A DNA stretch of 64,000 bases from Symbiodinium natans (lineage: Eukaryota > Sar > Dinophyceae > Suessiales > Symbiodiniaceae): assembly GCA_905221605.1 (NCBI GenBank), contig CAJNDS010002634.1:10001-74000 (forward strand), given 5' to 3'. The position numbers and the translations under genes were made by a program. Every line of letters starts with the position of its first letter. Within the stretch, counting starts at the first letter, position 1. The notes below the pieces were generated by a model. The model ran no database searches. It saw nothing but the letters and a program-made list of their open reading frames with translations, and was not told the DNA's origin. Below are positions 33,965 to 45,900 of the stretch, piece by piece.

Positions 33965-33984
33965 CTACGGAGAGGAAAAATTCC
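33965..33984 (-). promoter_or_regulatory. Candidate spliced-leader acceptor 10 nt upstream of gene 3 ATG
   Basis: Minus strand reads GGAATTTTTCCTCTCCGTAG, then GCGCCTCGCT, then ATG. A pyrimidine tract ending AG|G directly before the start codon fits trans-splicing of the dinoflagellate spliced leader; a cis-intron acceptor is the alternative. Confidence 0.45.
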
Positions 33985-34380
33985 TTGTACTTGGACCCGA
34001 GCAGCTGCAGAGGACGCCTCGGCATGGGCTTCGGTTCTCTACTTGCAGGTTCATGGTACTTATGACCCAAGTGAGACTGCACTTATACCTTATAACCCAC
34101 TCAAAAGCCCCTGAAGTACCCGAATGTGGTTATAGCTGGGTTCTCCAAGTGGGGTCTCGGGCCAGCCTTATCGGCTCATGGTATGTGTATTCCTACGTGG
34201 GATGTCAACTTGAAGACGACATCTGCGGCCTGCGGCCTCTCACAGGCAACACCACCTCTGTCGCCTTTGTCGCGCGCAACTAACTTTCCGAACTTTAACA
34301 GGTGCTCTTCGAGCTGGCCCGGTTTGGAACCCTAGCTGATGCAAAGAGTTTGGTGTTTGGAGACGCCACCGAAAACTGAC

Positions 34381-34400
34381 GACGGGCAGCGCCACCCGTC
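34381..34400. promoter_or_regulatory. Conserved upstream hairpin, gene 3 copy
   Basis: GACGGGC-AGCGCC-ACCCGTC, one mismatch in a 7-bp stem, about 430 bases upstream of the gene 3 ATG. Perfect copies stand above genes 4 and 5, a shorter one above gene 6. Confidence 0.5.
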
Positions 34401-34916
34401 TGCTTGGAGAAAGGTGCGTCGATGAGACCACCGCTAAGTCGCAGAGCTTCACTTGGCCACCTTTTTGTTTCCAGAATCAATCTTCAGTTAAGGCGCCCTC
34501 TGAAAGGTACCCTATCACTATGGCTCGATTGCGACGTGGCACTTGGAAGAAGAGCTACGCTCAGGGAACAGCTGGGAGCCAACTATTGCTCCCGGCAACT
34601 CTCAAAGTCTCCTCGCCGAAACAAACTGCAGATCGACAAATAGATATTGCCCAGGGAGTCTGCTCATCATGGAGACTGTGTGAAGAATTCTTTGTCGCGA
34701 AGGCTTTGAAATTTTGAAATTCTAAAAGACTGCTCAAGGCTAAGCTGCCTACCTTCTGGTCACCGGTGGCACAAGGTCCTGGGCTTCAGGGTCCCGCTTT
34801 TCTTCAGGGATTCTTGGGCTTCGGAGTCTTTATTTGTGCAGCATGTTCCCAGAATTCATGTAGGTTTAGTGTACCAAACAACAGAAAAGTTACAAAACAA
34901 AAGCGCGAGTGGCGAT

Positions 34917-37900
34917 TCAGGCCTTCTTGGCCCAGTCGAAGCTGGCCGCCTGCACGGACGACTCGCCGGTGTAGCCGAGCTTCTCCTTCCAGCCCGGGTA
35001 GATCTGGTCCGCATCCTTCTGGAAGGTCAGGAAGGCACCCTTGATCTCCTCGTGGGTCTTGGCGAACTCGATCACGCCATCGCTCAGGCTGATGTTGCCG
35101 TACTGTCCGGACTTCCAGGCCTTCCAGGCCTCCTCACCCTGGCGGCAGGAGACGGCACCCGGCTTGGGGCCATCCTTGTGGCCGAAGGAGCCACCGCCGG
35201 CGGTCAGGATCACGTTGGAGTGTCCAAGGTTCTCGAAGAAGGCCGGCAAGCGCAGGGCGTTCATGCCGCCGGAGATGATGGGAGTGGTCTGCTTCATGCC
35301 CTCCCATGGCTGGTGGTAGTAGGGGCCATCGGCCGCGTCGTCCTGCAGCATGAAGGCGATGTTCTTGTCCGAGGCATCGCCCTCCATCTTGCCGAAGCTC
35401 ATGGTTCCGGTGTGGATGCCGGACGCACCGATGACTCGGGAGATCTTGGTGTGCACGAAGGCGGTGTAACCACGCTGGGTCTGGGGGCTGGTCACGGATC
35501 CATGTCCGGCACGGTGGTAGTGCAGGAACTGCCCTGGGAAGTTGCGGCGGGCGCAGGTCACGGCCGTGCCTCCAGCCACGTAGCCATCCACCAAGAACGC
35601 GCAATTCTCAGACAGAGGACCGAACTGGGACAGGCAGTACTTGCCACGGGCAATCATCTCGTTGGGATCGTCCGCGGTGATGTTGGCAGAGAAGAGCTTG
35701 CCCACGCCGGTCTCCTTGATGCACGCCCTCATGGCCTTCACAACCTCTGGGATGACCTCGTTCATCTGGCAGAACACCTGGTTGCCCTGGGGCTCATCGT
35801 TCTTGATGAAGTCGCCACCCTGCCAGAATGCGTAGCAGGCCTCGCCGAATGGCTTGGGCTGCAGGCCGAGCTTGGGCTTGATGATGGTGCCCACCACGAG
35901 GCCACCGTTGCTGGTGCCCTTGCCCAGGATGCGCCACATGTCCTCCACGTTCACGGCCGGGCCGTCGTACAGGCGGAGGAACTCAGGGGGCAGGTAGAAA
36001 TCGTAGATCTTGCCGTACTCGACGTCGCCCATACCTTAGCGGCTTCTGCGCACATGCAACGCCAAATCTGAGCAGAATGTCAACACTGCTTTCAGACGTC
36101 CGCACGCAAAACTGAGCCCCAAACCCTGGTTGTTGCCGATGGACAAGGTCAGGAAGGAGCACATCATGGCGCGACCATCGATGATGTTGCGGTCGAACAG
36201 AAGGTTGGGGTAGGCGATCTTCATCTCCTCGCTGTCGGGGTCGATGTAGTACACCAGGGCATCCACGGACTTCGTGAAGTCGTCAGTGGTGCACACGTTC
36301 ACGTTGGTGCCCGTGGAGGACTCGGCAGCGAAGTGGGCGGCGGTGGCCAGGTAGTCGTACCCTGCCTTCGGCTTCATGATGTACGCCACCAGCACGTGCT
36401 TGCCGTTCCTGAGTACGCATTGCGCCCTAATGACTCGCCTCACTGACCGACATGGCTTTCACACCTCCGTAACAGACCGGACAGCAGAGCCACCTTAAAC
36501 ATACCTTTCTAACATGCCTGGACAGTTCCTGCAGCTGGGTCTCTTGATGAGAGTCGCCTCATCCAGGGACAGGTCCGCGTAGCGGCTGGACTGATCCAGG
36601 GCCTTGCGCGAGACGCTGCTCTCCTTCTTGGCCGGGGCCACGCTGGCACCCACGAAGGCCGCCGCGGAGGCCTTCTTGGCCCAGTCGAAGCTGGCCGCCT
36701 GCACGGACGACTCGCCGGTGTAGCCGAGCTTCTCCTTCCAGCCCGGGTAGATCTGGTCCGCATCCTTCTGGAAGGTCAGGAAGGCACCCTTGATCTCCTC
36801 GTGGGTCTTGGCGAACTCGATCACGCCATCGCTCAGGCTGATGTTGCCGTACTGTCCGGACTTCCAGGCCTTCCAGGCCTCCTCACCCTGGCGGCAGGAG
36901 ACGGCACCCGGCTTGGGGCCATCCTTGTGGCCGAAGGAGCCGCCACCGGCGGTCAGGATCACGTTGGAGTGTCCCAGGTTCTCGAAGAAGGCCGGCAGGC
37001 GCAGGGCGTTCATGCCGCCGGAGATGATGGGAGTGGTCTGCTTCATGCCCTCCCATGGCTGGTGGTAGTAGGGGCCATCGGCCGCGTCGTCCTGCAGCAT
37101 GAAGGCGATGTTCTTGTCCGAGGCATCGCCCTCCATCTTGCCGAAGCTCATGGTTCCGGTGTGGATGCCGGACGCACCGATGACTCGGGAGATCTTGGTG
37201 TGCACGAAGGCGGTGTAACCACGCTGGGTCTGGGGGCTGGTCACGGATCCATGTCCGGCACGGTGGTAGTGCAGGAACTGCCCCGGGAAGTTGCGGCGGG
37301 CGCAGGTCACGGCCGTGCCTCCAGCCACGTAGCCATCCACCAAGAACGCGCAATTCTCAGACAGAGGACCGAACTGGGACAGGCAGTACTTGCCGCGGGC
37401 AATCATCTCGTTGGGATCGTCCGCGGTGATGTTGGCAGAGAAGAGCTTGCCCACGCCGGTCTCCTTGATGCACGCCCTCATGGCCTTCACAACCTCTGGG
37501 ATGACCTCGTTCATCTGGCAGAACACCTGGTTGCCCTGGGGCTCATCGTTCTTGATGAAGTCGCCACCCTGCCAGAATGCGTAGCAGGCCTCGCCGAATG
37601 GCTTGGGCTGCAGGCCGAGCTTGGGCTTGATGATGGTGCCCACCACGAGGCCACCGTTGCTGGTGCCCTTGCCCAGGATGCGCCACATGTCCTCCACGTT
37701 CACGGCCGGGCCGTCGTACAGGCGGAGGAACTCAGGGGGCAGGTAGAAATCGTAGATCTTGCCGTACTCGACGTCGCCCATACCTTAGCGGCTTCTGCGC
37801 ACATGCAATGCCAAATCTGAGCAGAATGTCAACACTGCTTTCAGACGTCCGCACACAAAACTGAGCCCCAAACCCTGGTTGTTGCCGATGGACAAGGTCA

Positions 37901-40900
37901 GGAAGGAGCACATCATGGCGCGACCATCGGTGATGTTGCGATCGAACAGAAGGTTGGGGTAGGCGATCTTCATCTCCTCGCTGTCGGGGTCGATGTAGTA
38001 CACCAGGGCATCCACGGACTTCGTGAAGTCGTCAGTGGTGCACACGTTCACGTTGGTGCCCGTGGAGGACTCGGCAGCGAAGTGGGCGGCGGTGGCCAGG
38101 TAGTCGTACCCTGCCTTCGGCTTCATGATGTACGCCACCAGCACGTGCTTGCCGTTCCTGAGTACGCATTGCGCCCTAATGACTCGCCTCACTGACCGAC
38201 ATGGCTTTCACACCTCCGTAACAGACCGGACAGCAGAGCCACCTTAAACATACCTTTCTAACATGCCTGGACAGTTCCTGCAGCTGGGTCTCTTGATGAG
38301 AGTCGCCTCATCCAGGGACAGGTCCGCGTAGCGGCTGGACTGATCCAGGGCCTTGCGCGAGACGCTGCTCTCCTTCTTGGCCGGGGCCACGCTGGCACCC
38401 ACGAAGGCCGCCGCGGAGGCCTTCTTGGCCCAGTCGAAGCTGGCCGCCTGCACGGACGACTCGCCGGTGTAGCCGAGCTTCTCCTTCCAGCCCGGGTAGA
38501 TCTGGTCCGCATCCTTCTGGAAGGTCAGGAAGGCACCCTTGATCTCCTCGTGGGTCTTGGCGAACTCGATCACGCCATCGCTCAGGCTGATGTTGCCGTA
38601 CTGTCCGGACTTCCAGGCCTTCCAGGCCTCCTCACCCTGGCGGCAGGAGACGGCACCCGGCTTGGGGCCATCCTTGTGGCCGAAGGAGCCGCCACCGGCG
38701 GTCAGGATCACGTTGGAGTGTCCAAGGTTCTCGAAGAAGGCCGGCAGGCGCAGGGCGTTCATGCCGCCGGAGATGATGGGAGTGGTCTGCTTCATGCCCT
38801 CCCAAGGCTGGTGGTAATAGGGGCCATCGGCCGCGTCGTCCTGCAGCATGAAGGCAATGTTCTTGTCCGAGGCATCGCCCTCCATCTTGCCGAAGCTCAT
38901 GGTGCCGGTGTGGATGCCGGATGCACCGATGACTCGGGAGATCTTGGTGTGCACGAAGGCGGTGTAACCACGCTGGGTCTGGGGGCTGGTCACGGATCCA
39001 TGTCCGGCACGGTGGTAGTGCAGGAACTGTCCTGGGAAGTTGCGGCGGGCGCACGTCACGGCCGTGCCTCCAGCCACATAGCCATCCACCAAGAACGCGC
39101 AGTTCTCGGACAGAGGACCGAACTGGGACAGACAGTACTTGCCGCGGGCAATCATCTCGTTGGGATCGTCCGCGGTGATGTTGGCAGAGAAGAGCTTGCC
39201 CACGCCGGTCTCCTTGATGCACGCCCTCATGGCCTTCACAACCTCTGGGATGACCTCGTTCATCTGGCAGAACACCTGGTTGCCCTGGGGCTCATCGTTC
39301 TTGATGAAGTCGCCACCCTGCCAGAATGCGTAGCAGGCCTCGCCGAATGGCTTGGGCTGCAGTCCGAGCTTGGGCTTGATGATGGTGCCCACCACGAGGC
39401 CACCGTTGCTGGTGCCCTTGCCCAGGATGCGCCACATGTCCTCCACGTTCACGGCCGGGCCGTCGTACAGGCGGAGGAACTCAGGGGGCAGGTAGAAATC
39501 GTAGATCTTGCCGTACTCGACGTCGCCCATACCTTAGCGGCTTCTGCGCACATGCAACGCCAAATCTGAGCAGAATGTCAACACTGCTTTAAGACGTCCG
39601 CACACAAAACTGAGCCCCAAACCCTGGTTGTTGCCGATGGACAAGGTCAGGAAGGAGCACATCATGGCGCGACCATCGGTGATGTTGCGATCGAACAGAA
39701 GGTTGGGGTAGGCGATCTTCATCTCCTCGCTGTCGGGGTCGATGTAGTACACCAGGGCATCCACGGACTTCGTGAAGTCGTCCGTGGTGCACACGTTCAC
39801 GTTGGTGCCCGTGGAGGACTCGGCGGCGAAGTGGGCCGCAGTGGCCAGGTAGTCGTACCCTGCCTTCGGCTTCATGATGTACGCCACCAGCACGTGCTTG
39901 CCATTCCTTGCAGAGAAGCAAGCAGCAGGCGCACACCAGCACAAACATAAACAATGTGAGAGGGAGAGCGAGAGAGAGCATGCGAGAGAGAGGGAGTGAG
40001 AGAGGGATGCGGGGGCGTGGGAGAGTGATACGACAGTATGCTGGGCAAGCAACATTGCAGAACTTGCAGCTGGGTGTCTTGATCAGGGTCGCTTCGTCCA
40101 GGGACAGGTCCGCATAGCGGCTGGATTGGTCAAGGGCTTTGCGTGCCACCCGGCTGTCCTTGAAAAAAAAACATGCGCAAAGCAGAAACTTGCGGCAGTC
40201 TGAGTCACAACAAAATCCCTTTAAACCCTTTAAACCTCACATCCCTCATCCGTTGTCGCCGATGCTCTCGGAGAAATACCCTTTGAAGGCATGTAGGGCC
40301 TGGGGGAGGTCTTGTAGGGGAAAACAAGCCCTGCGATCAAGAAGTCCTTCACCGGCACCACTGTGGTAGGAAGGACAGAGCTTCGCGTCTGGCGTCCTTC
40401 AAGGGTTAGGTGCCCCCAGACCCGAACCCCAAAGCCCGCAACCGCACAACAGCTCTCACAGTAGAGGGTGAGTCAAGAGCTCATCAGTTCATCCTTGTTA
40501 AACCGTTCATCTAGATGCCCCAGGCTTTGCGGTGTACACATTGGTTGGCCCTGAACCCTGAACCCTCAACGGCCCGCTGCCTGGGCGACCGGCGGCCACA
40601 GCGGCCGCGGCAACGGCACCGCCGGCGGCAAGGGCCTTGGCTGCCCCCAAACCGTATGCATGTGCTTCAGGGTCATGTCTCTGGCCACACGCCTCGGTTT
40701 CGAACTTCTGGTTTAGGGTTTAGGGTGCGCGGTACGGCCGTATGGGGATTGGCTTCATTTCCCGTCTAAAGTGGCAAGCTATCCTGACTCATTCCTCGTA
40801 AAAACTTGCGGGGATCGGAGGGCTCTTGGGCTCTTGGCCCAAGCCTAAACCCCGGGTAGGCCCCAAAACCCCCCCCCCCAGCCGAGGCACAGCGAAGGAG

Positions 40901-41986
40901 GAGCTGCCGGTGCTTGTTCCCTGCACCTCGCAAGACTTCAATGCTGGAGTTGCCAGAAAGCCTTGAAAGGTTTGCTTCAGGGCTGTGGGGCTGCTCCTTC
41001 GTGAGCCGTAAAGGTGAGACCCGCACAGGGGGGGCAGCCCACAAACCCCACAACTCCGCCACCTGCCCCCGCCGAAACCTCCACCCCCCATCCCCCACCC
41101 CCACCCCCTCACCTGGCACAAAATCGCACATCATCGTTTTGCATAACATGCTATCGTATCTTGCACACTCTTGCAGTGCATGATACGGCGTCTGTATTCC
41201 CCCCCCGAACCCTATAAGCCTAAGCCCTCACGCCAAGCCCAAGCCTGCGCCTGGGCCAGGGAGGTGCCACGGAGGCTTGGCGCACCGGCCTCCACTTGGC
41301 GTGGCCACGACATAGGGAAGGGGACTTTGGGGAATGTCCTGACACGCCGAAAAAGGTCGTGTGGTTTAGAGGGTTTCGAGGCACACATCTGCGGGAAGGG
41401 AGTAGTCCATTTTGGGTGGGTGGTAAAGCTGTGAAGGTAGGCTGTATGCTCTGAGACCGCGAGGTTCCGGGTTCAGGGTTAGGATCAACCGCTAGGGTTG
41501 AACTCAAAATCCCGGAAGCCCGGCAAACCATACAGCATCATAAGAATCATACTGCTACTAGTCTACAAGTATCGACAAATCAGGATCGCCACTTACTACA
41601 CTCTTACTACCGATGCCTCCCGCGGCGCTGCAACGAAGGCATCGGCGGTGGAACCCAGCAGCGCGAGTCCGCCTGTCGCTAAGAGGTCCGTAAGGGCTTG
41701 GGATTCAGGGCTCAAAGGCCTCAAGGCCTCAAAAAACCTTCCAAGTCGCAGTTCCGCTGATGCAGTCGCTGGCCCATTCTCCACAAGCTTTCCGGTTCGC
41801 CCAGAATATCAGGGGCTCCGCCAGAAAGACGTGCACAGCACGTTGCTCTGAAGAAATTGTCTTTCACCCCGAAAGCCCATCAACCCGAAACTCAATGAAA
41901 CCCTGCAAACCCTGGCTCCGACTTTGCCGGCTTGATCGGCCTGCGGCCGCCCCAGCGAGGGCCAGGTTGGATGGGCGCTGAGCCAT
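34917..41986 (-). CDS. rbcL: Form II RuBisCO three-unit polyprotein, gene 4
   Basis: Same product as gene 1 and the most compact gene of the array. Exons in transcription order: 41986-41941, 41672-41617, 41289-41245, 40926-40894, 40635-40581, 40396-40347, 40158-40079, 39906-39623, 39532-38293, 38157-37874, 37783-36544, 36408-36125, 36034-34917 (TGA). They total 4815 nt (1604 residues). All three intron I donors are GA and all three intron II donors are GT. Units 1 and 2 have Thr in DRNITDGR, unit 3 has Ile (DRNIIDGR), so the gene is a mosaic of the two versions seen in the array. Introns I 38158-38292 and 36409-36543 are almost identical (135 bp). The first (39907-40078) differs and carries a purine-rich GAGAGGGA-like expansion. 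Confidence 0.93.
40079..41986 (-). other. Gene 4 plastid-targeting leader exons
   Basis: [15 protein letters not shown] (41986-41941), [19 protein letters not shown] (41672-41617), [15 protein letters not shown] (41289-41245), [11 protein letters not shown] (40926-40894), [18 protein letters not shown] (40635-40581), [16 protein letters not shown] (40396-40347), [14 protein letters not shown] (40158-40079). Five GC donors and one GA (40346). These introns are short (184-327 bp) and nearly free of telomere-like repeats, unlike genes 0-3. Confidence 0.8.
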
Positions 41987-41996
41987 AGCGAGGCGC

Positions 41997-42016
41997 CTAA
42001 GGAGAGGAAAAATTCC
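41997..42016 (-). promoter_or_regulatory. Candidate spliced-leader acceptor 10 nt upstream of gene 4 ATG
   Basis: Minus strand GGAATTTTTCCTCTCCTTAG, then GCGCCTCGCT, then ATG; same arrangement as genes 3 and 5. Confidence 0.45.
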
Positions 42017-42387
42017 GTGTATTTGGACCCGAGCAGCTGCGGAGGACGAGAGGCGTGCGCTGGCTCTCAAGCTCTATGTCTAGAGGGTTTAGTTTTACAG
42101 AATGTTGCAGAATCGCAAGGAATCCGATGCAGGCAACAAGCCGCCTCTGTCGCCTTTGTCGCTCGCGGCACTTGTCACTTATTCATCAGGGTTCACTAAC
42201 TTTCCGAACTTTACAGGTGCTCTTCGAGCCGTCCCGCCTGGTTTGGAACCCTGTGCTAGCTGGTGCAAAGAGTTGGTTCGTAAAATTGTCCGGAGTCTGC
42301 ATAGCAAAGCGCAAGTTCAAAAACTCAGCCTTGGCTTCACGTATGTAGGAGTCAAGCAGAGGGATGCAGACGCCAGCGAAAACTGAC

Positions 42388-42407
42388 GACGGGCAGCGCC
42401 GCCCGTC
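42388..42407. promoter_or_regulatory. Conserved upstream hairpin, gene 4 copy
   Basis: GACGGGC-AGCGCC-GCCCGTC, perfect 7-bp stem, about 400 bases upstream of the ATG, followed on the plus strand by GGAGAAAGGTG, which is also conserved. Confidence 0.5.
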
Positions 42408-42978
42408 CGGAGAAAGGTGCATCGATGAGAGCACAGCTATAAGTCGCAAAGCCTCACGTGGCCAACTCTTATACGTTCCGGAATGAATCTTCAGTCAAGC
42501 GCCCTTACAAGTACCCTATGGCTATGGCTCGATTGTGACGTCACACTTGGCAGAAGAGCTGCGCTCAGGTCACGAATGTGGCAGGTGATGCAGAACAGCT
42601 GGGAGGCAACTATTGCTCCCAGCAAGTCAAACAGTCTCCTTGCCGAAACAAAATAGCAGATCCGGCAGATTCTGTAATGATGATAAATAGCCCGGACATA
42701 CGTGACTGCAATATTGTCAGGGATTCTGCTCATCATGGGAGACTGCGAGAAGCATTCTTTGTTGCAAAGACATGAAAATCCTAAGAACCTGCTATCTTCT
42801 GGTCAATCTAGTCACCGGTCACGAAAGGTCCTGGGCTTCAGGGTTCCGCTTTGCTTCAGGGCTCTAGAGCTTTCGGGCCTTCTTATGTCCCATTATACCT
42901 TCCTATCTACAAAATAGGATTTGTTCAGTGTACCAAAACAACAACAAGAAGTCATTGAACAAGAGAGCAAGTGGCGGT

Positions 42979-45900
42979 TCAGGCCTTCTTGGCCCAGTCG
43001 AAGCTGGCCGCCTGCACGGACGACTCGCCGGTGTAGCCGAGCTTCTCCTTCCAGCCAGGGTAGATCTGGTCCGCATCCTTCTGGAACGTGAGGAAGGCAC
43101 CCTTGATCTCCTCGTGGGTCTTGGCGAACTCGATCACACCATCGCTCAGGCTGATGTTGCCGTACTGTCCGGACTTCCAGGCCTTCCAGGCCTCCTCACC
43201 CTGGCGGCAGGAGACGGCACCCGGCTTGGGGCCATCCTTGTGGCCGAAGGAGCCGCCACCGGCGGTCAGGATCACGTTGGAGTGTCCCAGGTTCTCGAAG
43301 AAGGCCGGCAGGCGCAGGGCGTTCATGCCGCCAGAGATGATGGGGGTGGTCTGCTTCATGCCCTCCCATGGCTGGTGGTAGTAGGGGCCATCGGCCGCGT
43401 CGTCCTGCAGCATGAAGGCGATGTTCTTGTCCGAGGCATCGCCCTCCATCTTGCCGAAGCTCATGGTCCCGGTGTGGATGCCGGACGCACCGATGACTCG
43501 GGAGATCTTGGTGTGCACGAAGGCGGTGTAACCACGCTGGGTCTGGGGGCTGGTCACGGAGCCATGTCCGGCACGGTGGTAGTGCAGGAACTGTCCTGGG
43601 AAGTTGCGGCGGGCGCAGGTCACGGCCGTGCCGCCAGCCACGTAGCCATCCACCAAGAATGCACAGTTCTCGGACAGAGGACCGAACTGGGACAGGCAGT
43701 ACTTGCCGCGGGCAATCATCTCGTTGGGATCATCCGCGGTGATGTTGGCAGAGAAGAGCTTGCCCACGCCGGTCTCCTTGATGCACGCCCTCATGGCCTT
43801 CACGACCTCTGGGATGACCTCGTTCATCTGGCAGAACACCTGGTTGCCCTGGGGCTCATCGTTCTTGATGAAGTCGCCGCCCTGCCAGAACGCGTAGCAG
43901 GCCTCGCCAAATGGCTTGGGCTGCAGGCCGAGCTTGGGCTTGATAATGGTGCCCACCACGAGGCCACCGTTGCTGGTGCCCTTGCCCAGGATGCGCCACA
44001 TGTCCTCCACGTTCACGGCCGGGCCGTCGTACAGGCGGAGGAACTCAGGAGGCAGGTAGAAGTCGTAGATCTTGCCGTACTCGACATCACCCATACCTCA
44101 GCTTTAGCTGCGCAGGTACTGCAAGGAACACACACCAACTCCCAACAGAAAGCTATAGCTGCGAGTCCAGCTTTCGCATCCCAAGCTGAGCCCCAAACCC
44201 TGGTTGTTGCCGATGGACAAGGTCAGGAAAGAGCACATCATGGCGCGGCCATCGGTGATGTTGCGGTCGAACAACAGGTTGGGGTAGGCGATCTTCATCT
44301 CCTCGCTGTCGGGGTCGATGTAGTACACCAGGGCATCCACGGACTTCGTGAAGTCGTCCGTGGTGCACACGTTCACGTTGGTTCCCGTGGAGGACTCGGC
44401 AGCGAAGTGGGCGGCGGTGGCCAGGTAGTCGTACCCTGCCTTCGGCTTCATGATGTATGCCACCAGCACGTGCTTGCCGTTCCTGAGCTTCACATTGCGC
44501 CCTAATGACTCATCTCACTGATCGACATGGCCTTCACACCTCCGCAGCAGACCGGATAGCAGAGCCACCTTAAGCTTACCTAGTAACATGCCTGGACAGT
44601 TCCTGCAGCTGGGTCTCTTGATGAGAGTCGCCTCATCCAGGGACAGGTCCGCGTAGCGGCTGGACTGATCCAGGGCCTTGCGCGAGACGCTGCTCTCCTT
44701 CTTGGCCGGGGCCACGCTGGCACCCACGAAGGCGGCGGCGGAGGCCTTCTTGGCCCAGTCGAAGCTGGCCGCCTGCACGGACGACTCGCCGGTGTAGCCG
44801 AGCTTCTCCTTCCAGCCCGGGTAGATCTGGTCCGCATCCTTCTGGAAGGTGAGGAAGGCACCCTTGATCTCCTCGTGGGTCTTGGCGAACTCGATCACGC
44901 CATCGCTCAGGCTGATGTTGCCGTACTGTCCGGACTTCCAGGCCTTCCAGGCCTCCTCACCCTGGCGGCAGGAGACGGCACCCGGCTTGGGGCCATCCTT
45001 GTGGCCGAAGGAGCCGCCACCGGCGGTCAGGATCACGTTGGAGTGTCCAAGGTTCTCGAAGAAGGCCGGCAGGCGCAGGGCGTTCATGCCGCCGGAGATG
45101 ATGGGAGTGGTCTGCTTCATGCCCTCCCATGGCTGGTGGTAGTAGGGGCCATCGGCCGCGTCGTCCTGCAGCATGAAGGCGATGTTCTTGTCCGAGGCAT
45201 CGCCCTCCATCTTGCCGAAGCTCATGGTTCCGGTGTGGATGCCGGACGCACCGATGACTCGGGAGATCTTGGTGTGCACGAAGGCGGTGTAACCACGCTG
45301 GGTCTGGGGGCTGGTCACGGATCCATGTCCGGCACGGTGGTAGTGCAGGAACTGTCCTGGGAAGTTGCGGCGGGCGCAGGTCACGGCCGTGCCTCCAGCC
45401 ACGTAGCCATCCACCAAGAACGCGCAATTCTCAGACAGAGGACCGAACTGGGACAGACAGTACTTGCCGCGGGCAATCATCTCGTTGGGATCATCCGCGG
45501 TGATGTTGGCAGAGAAGAGCTTGCCCACGCCGGTCTCCTTGATGCACGCCCTCATGGCCTTCACGACCTCTGGGATGACCTCGTTCATCTGGCAGAACAC
45601 CTGGTTGCCCTGGGGCTCATCGTTCTTGATGAAGTCGCCACCCTGCCAGAATGCGTAGCAGGCCTCGCCGAATGGCTTGGGCTGCAGTCCGAGCTTGGGC
45701 TTGATGATGGTGCCCACCACGAGGCCGCCGTTGCTGGTGCCCTTGCCCAGGATGCGCCACATGTCCTCCACGTTCACGGCCGGGCCGTCATACAGGCGGA
45801 GGAACTCAGGGGGCAGGTAGAAGTCGTAGATCTTGCCGTACTCGACATCACCCATACCTCAGCTTTAGCTGCGCAGGTACTGCAAGGAACACACACCAAC

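Larger units (their letters stand above)
33955..34916. other. Spacer between gene 3 start and gene 4 stop
   Basis: Presumed promoter and 5' UTR of gene 3 and 3' UTR of gene 4. It is homologous in parts to the spacers at 41987-42978 and 51383-52397: the acceptor-like tract next to the ATG, the GCTCGAAGAGC block at 34289-34314, the hairpin at 34381-34400, and the last ~50 bases before the gene 4 stop (minus strand TTTGGTACACT). No telomere-like repeat and no supported gene. Confidence 0.7.
41987..42978. other. Spacer between gene 4 start and gene 5 stop (duplicated at 51383-52397)
   Basis: About 1 kb that is nearly identical to the spacer above gene 5, apart from small indels and point changes. 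It contains the acceptor-like tract (41997-42016), the GCTCGAAGAGC block (42204-42230), the hairpin (42388-42407) and, at the gene 5 side, a conserved 3'-UTR sequence (minus strand TTGGTACACTGAAC, shared with genes 4 and 6). No supported coding gene. Confidence 0.72.

Noticed and set aside
42928-44505. Long plus-strand open frames opposite the RuBisCO exons (up to 525 codons, also near 6063-7382, 44875-46266)
   Set aside because: They are antisense to conserved coding exons, repeat with every unit, run across intron II, and show no domain. GC-rich codon choice in the real frame leaves the antisense frame open.
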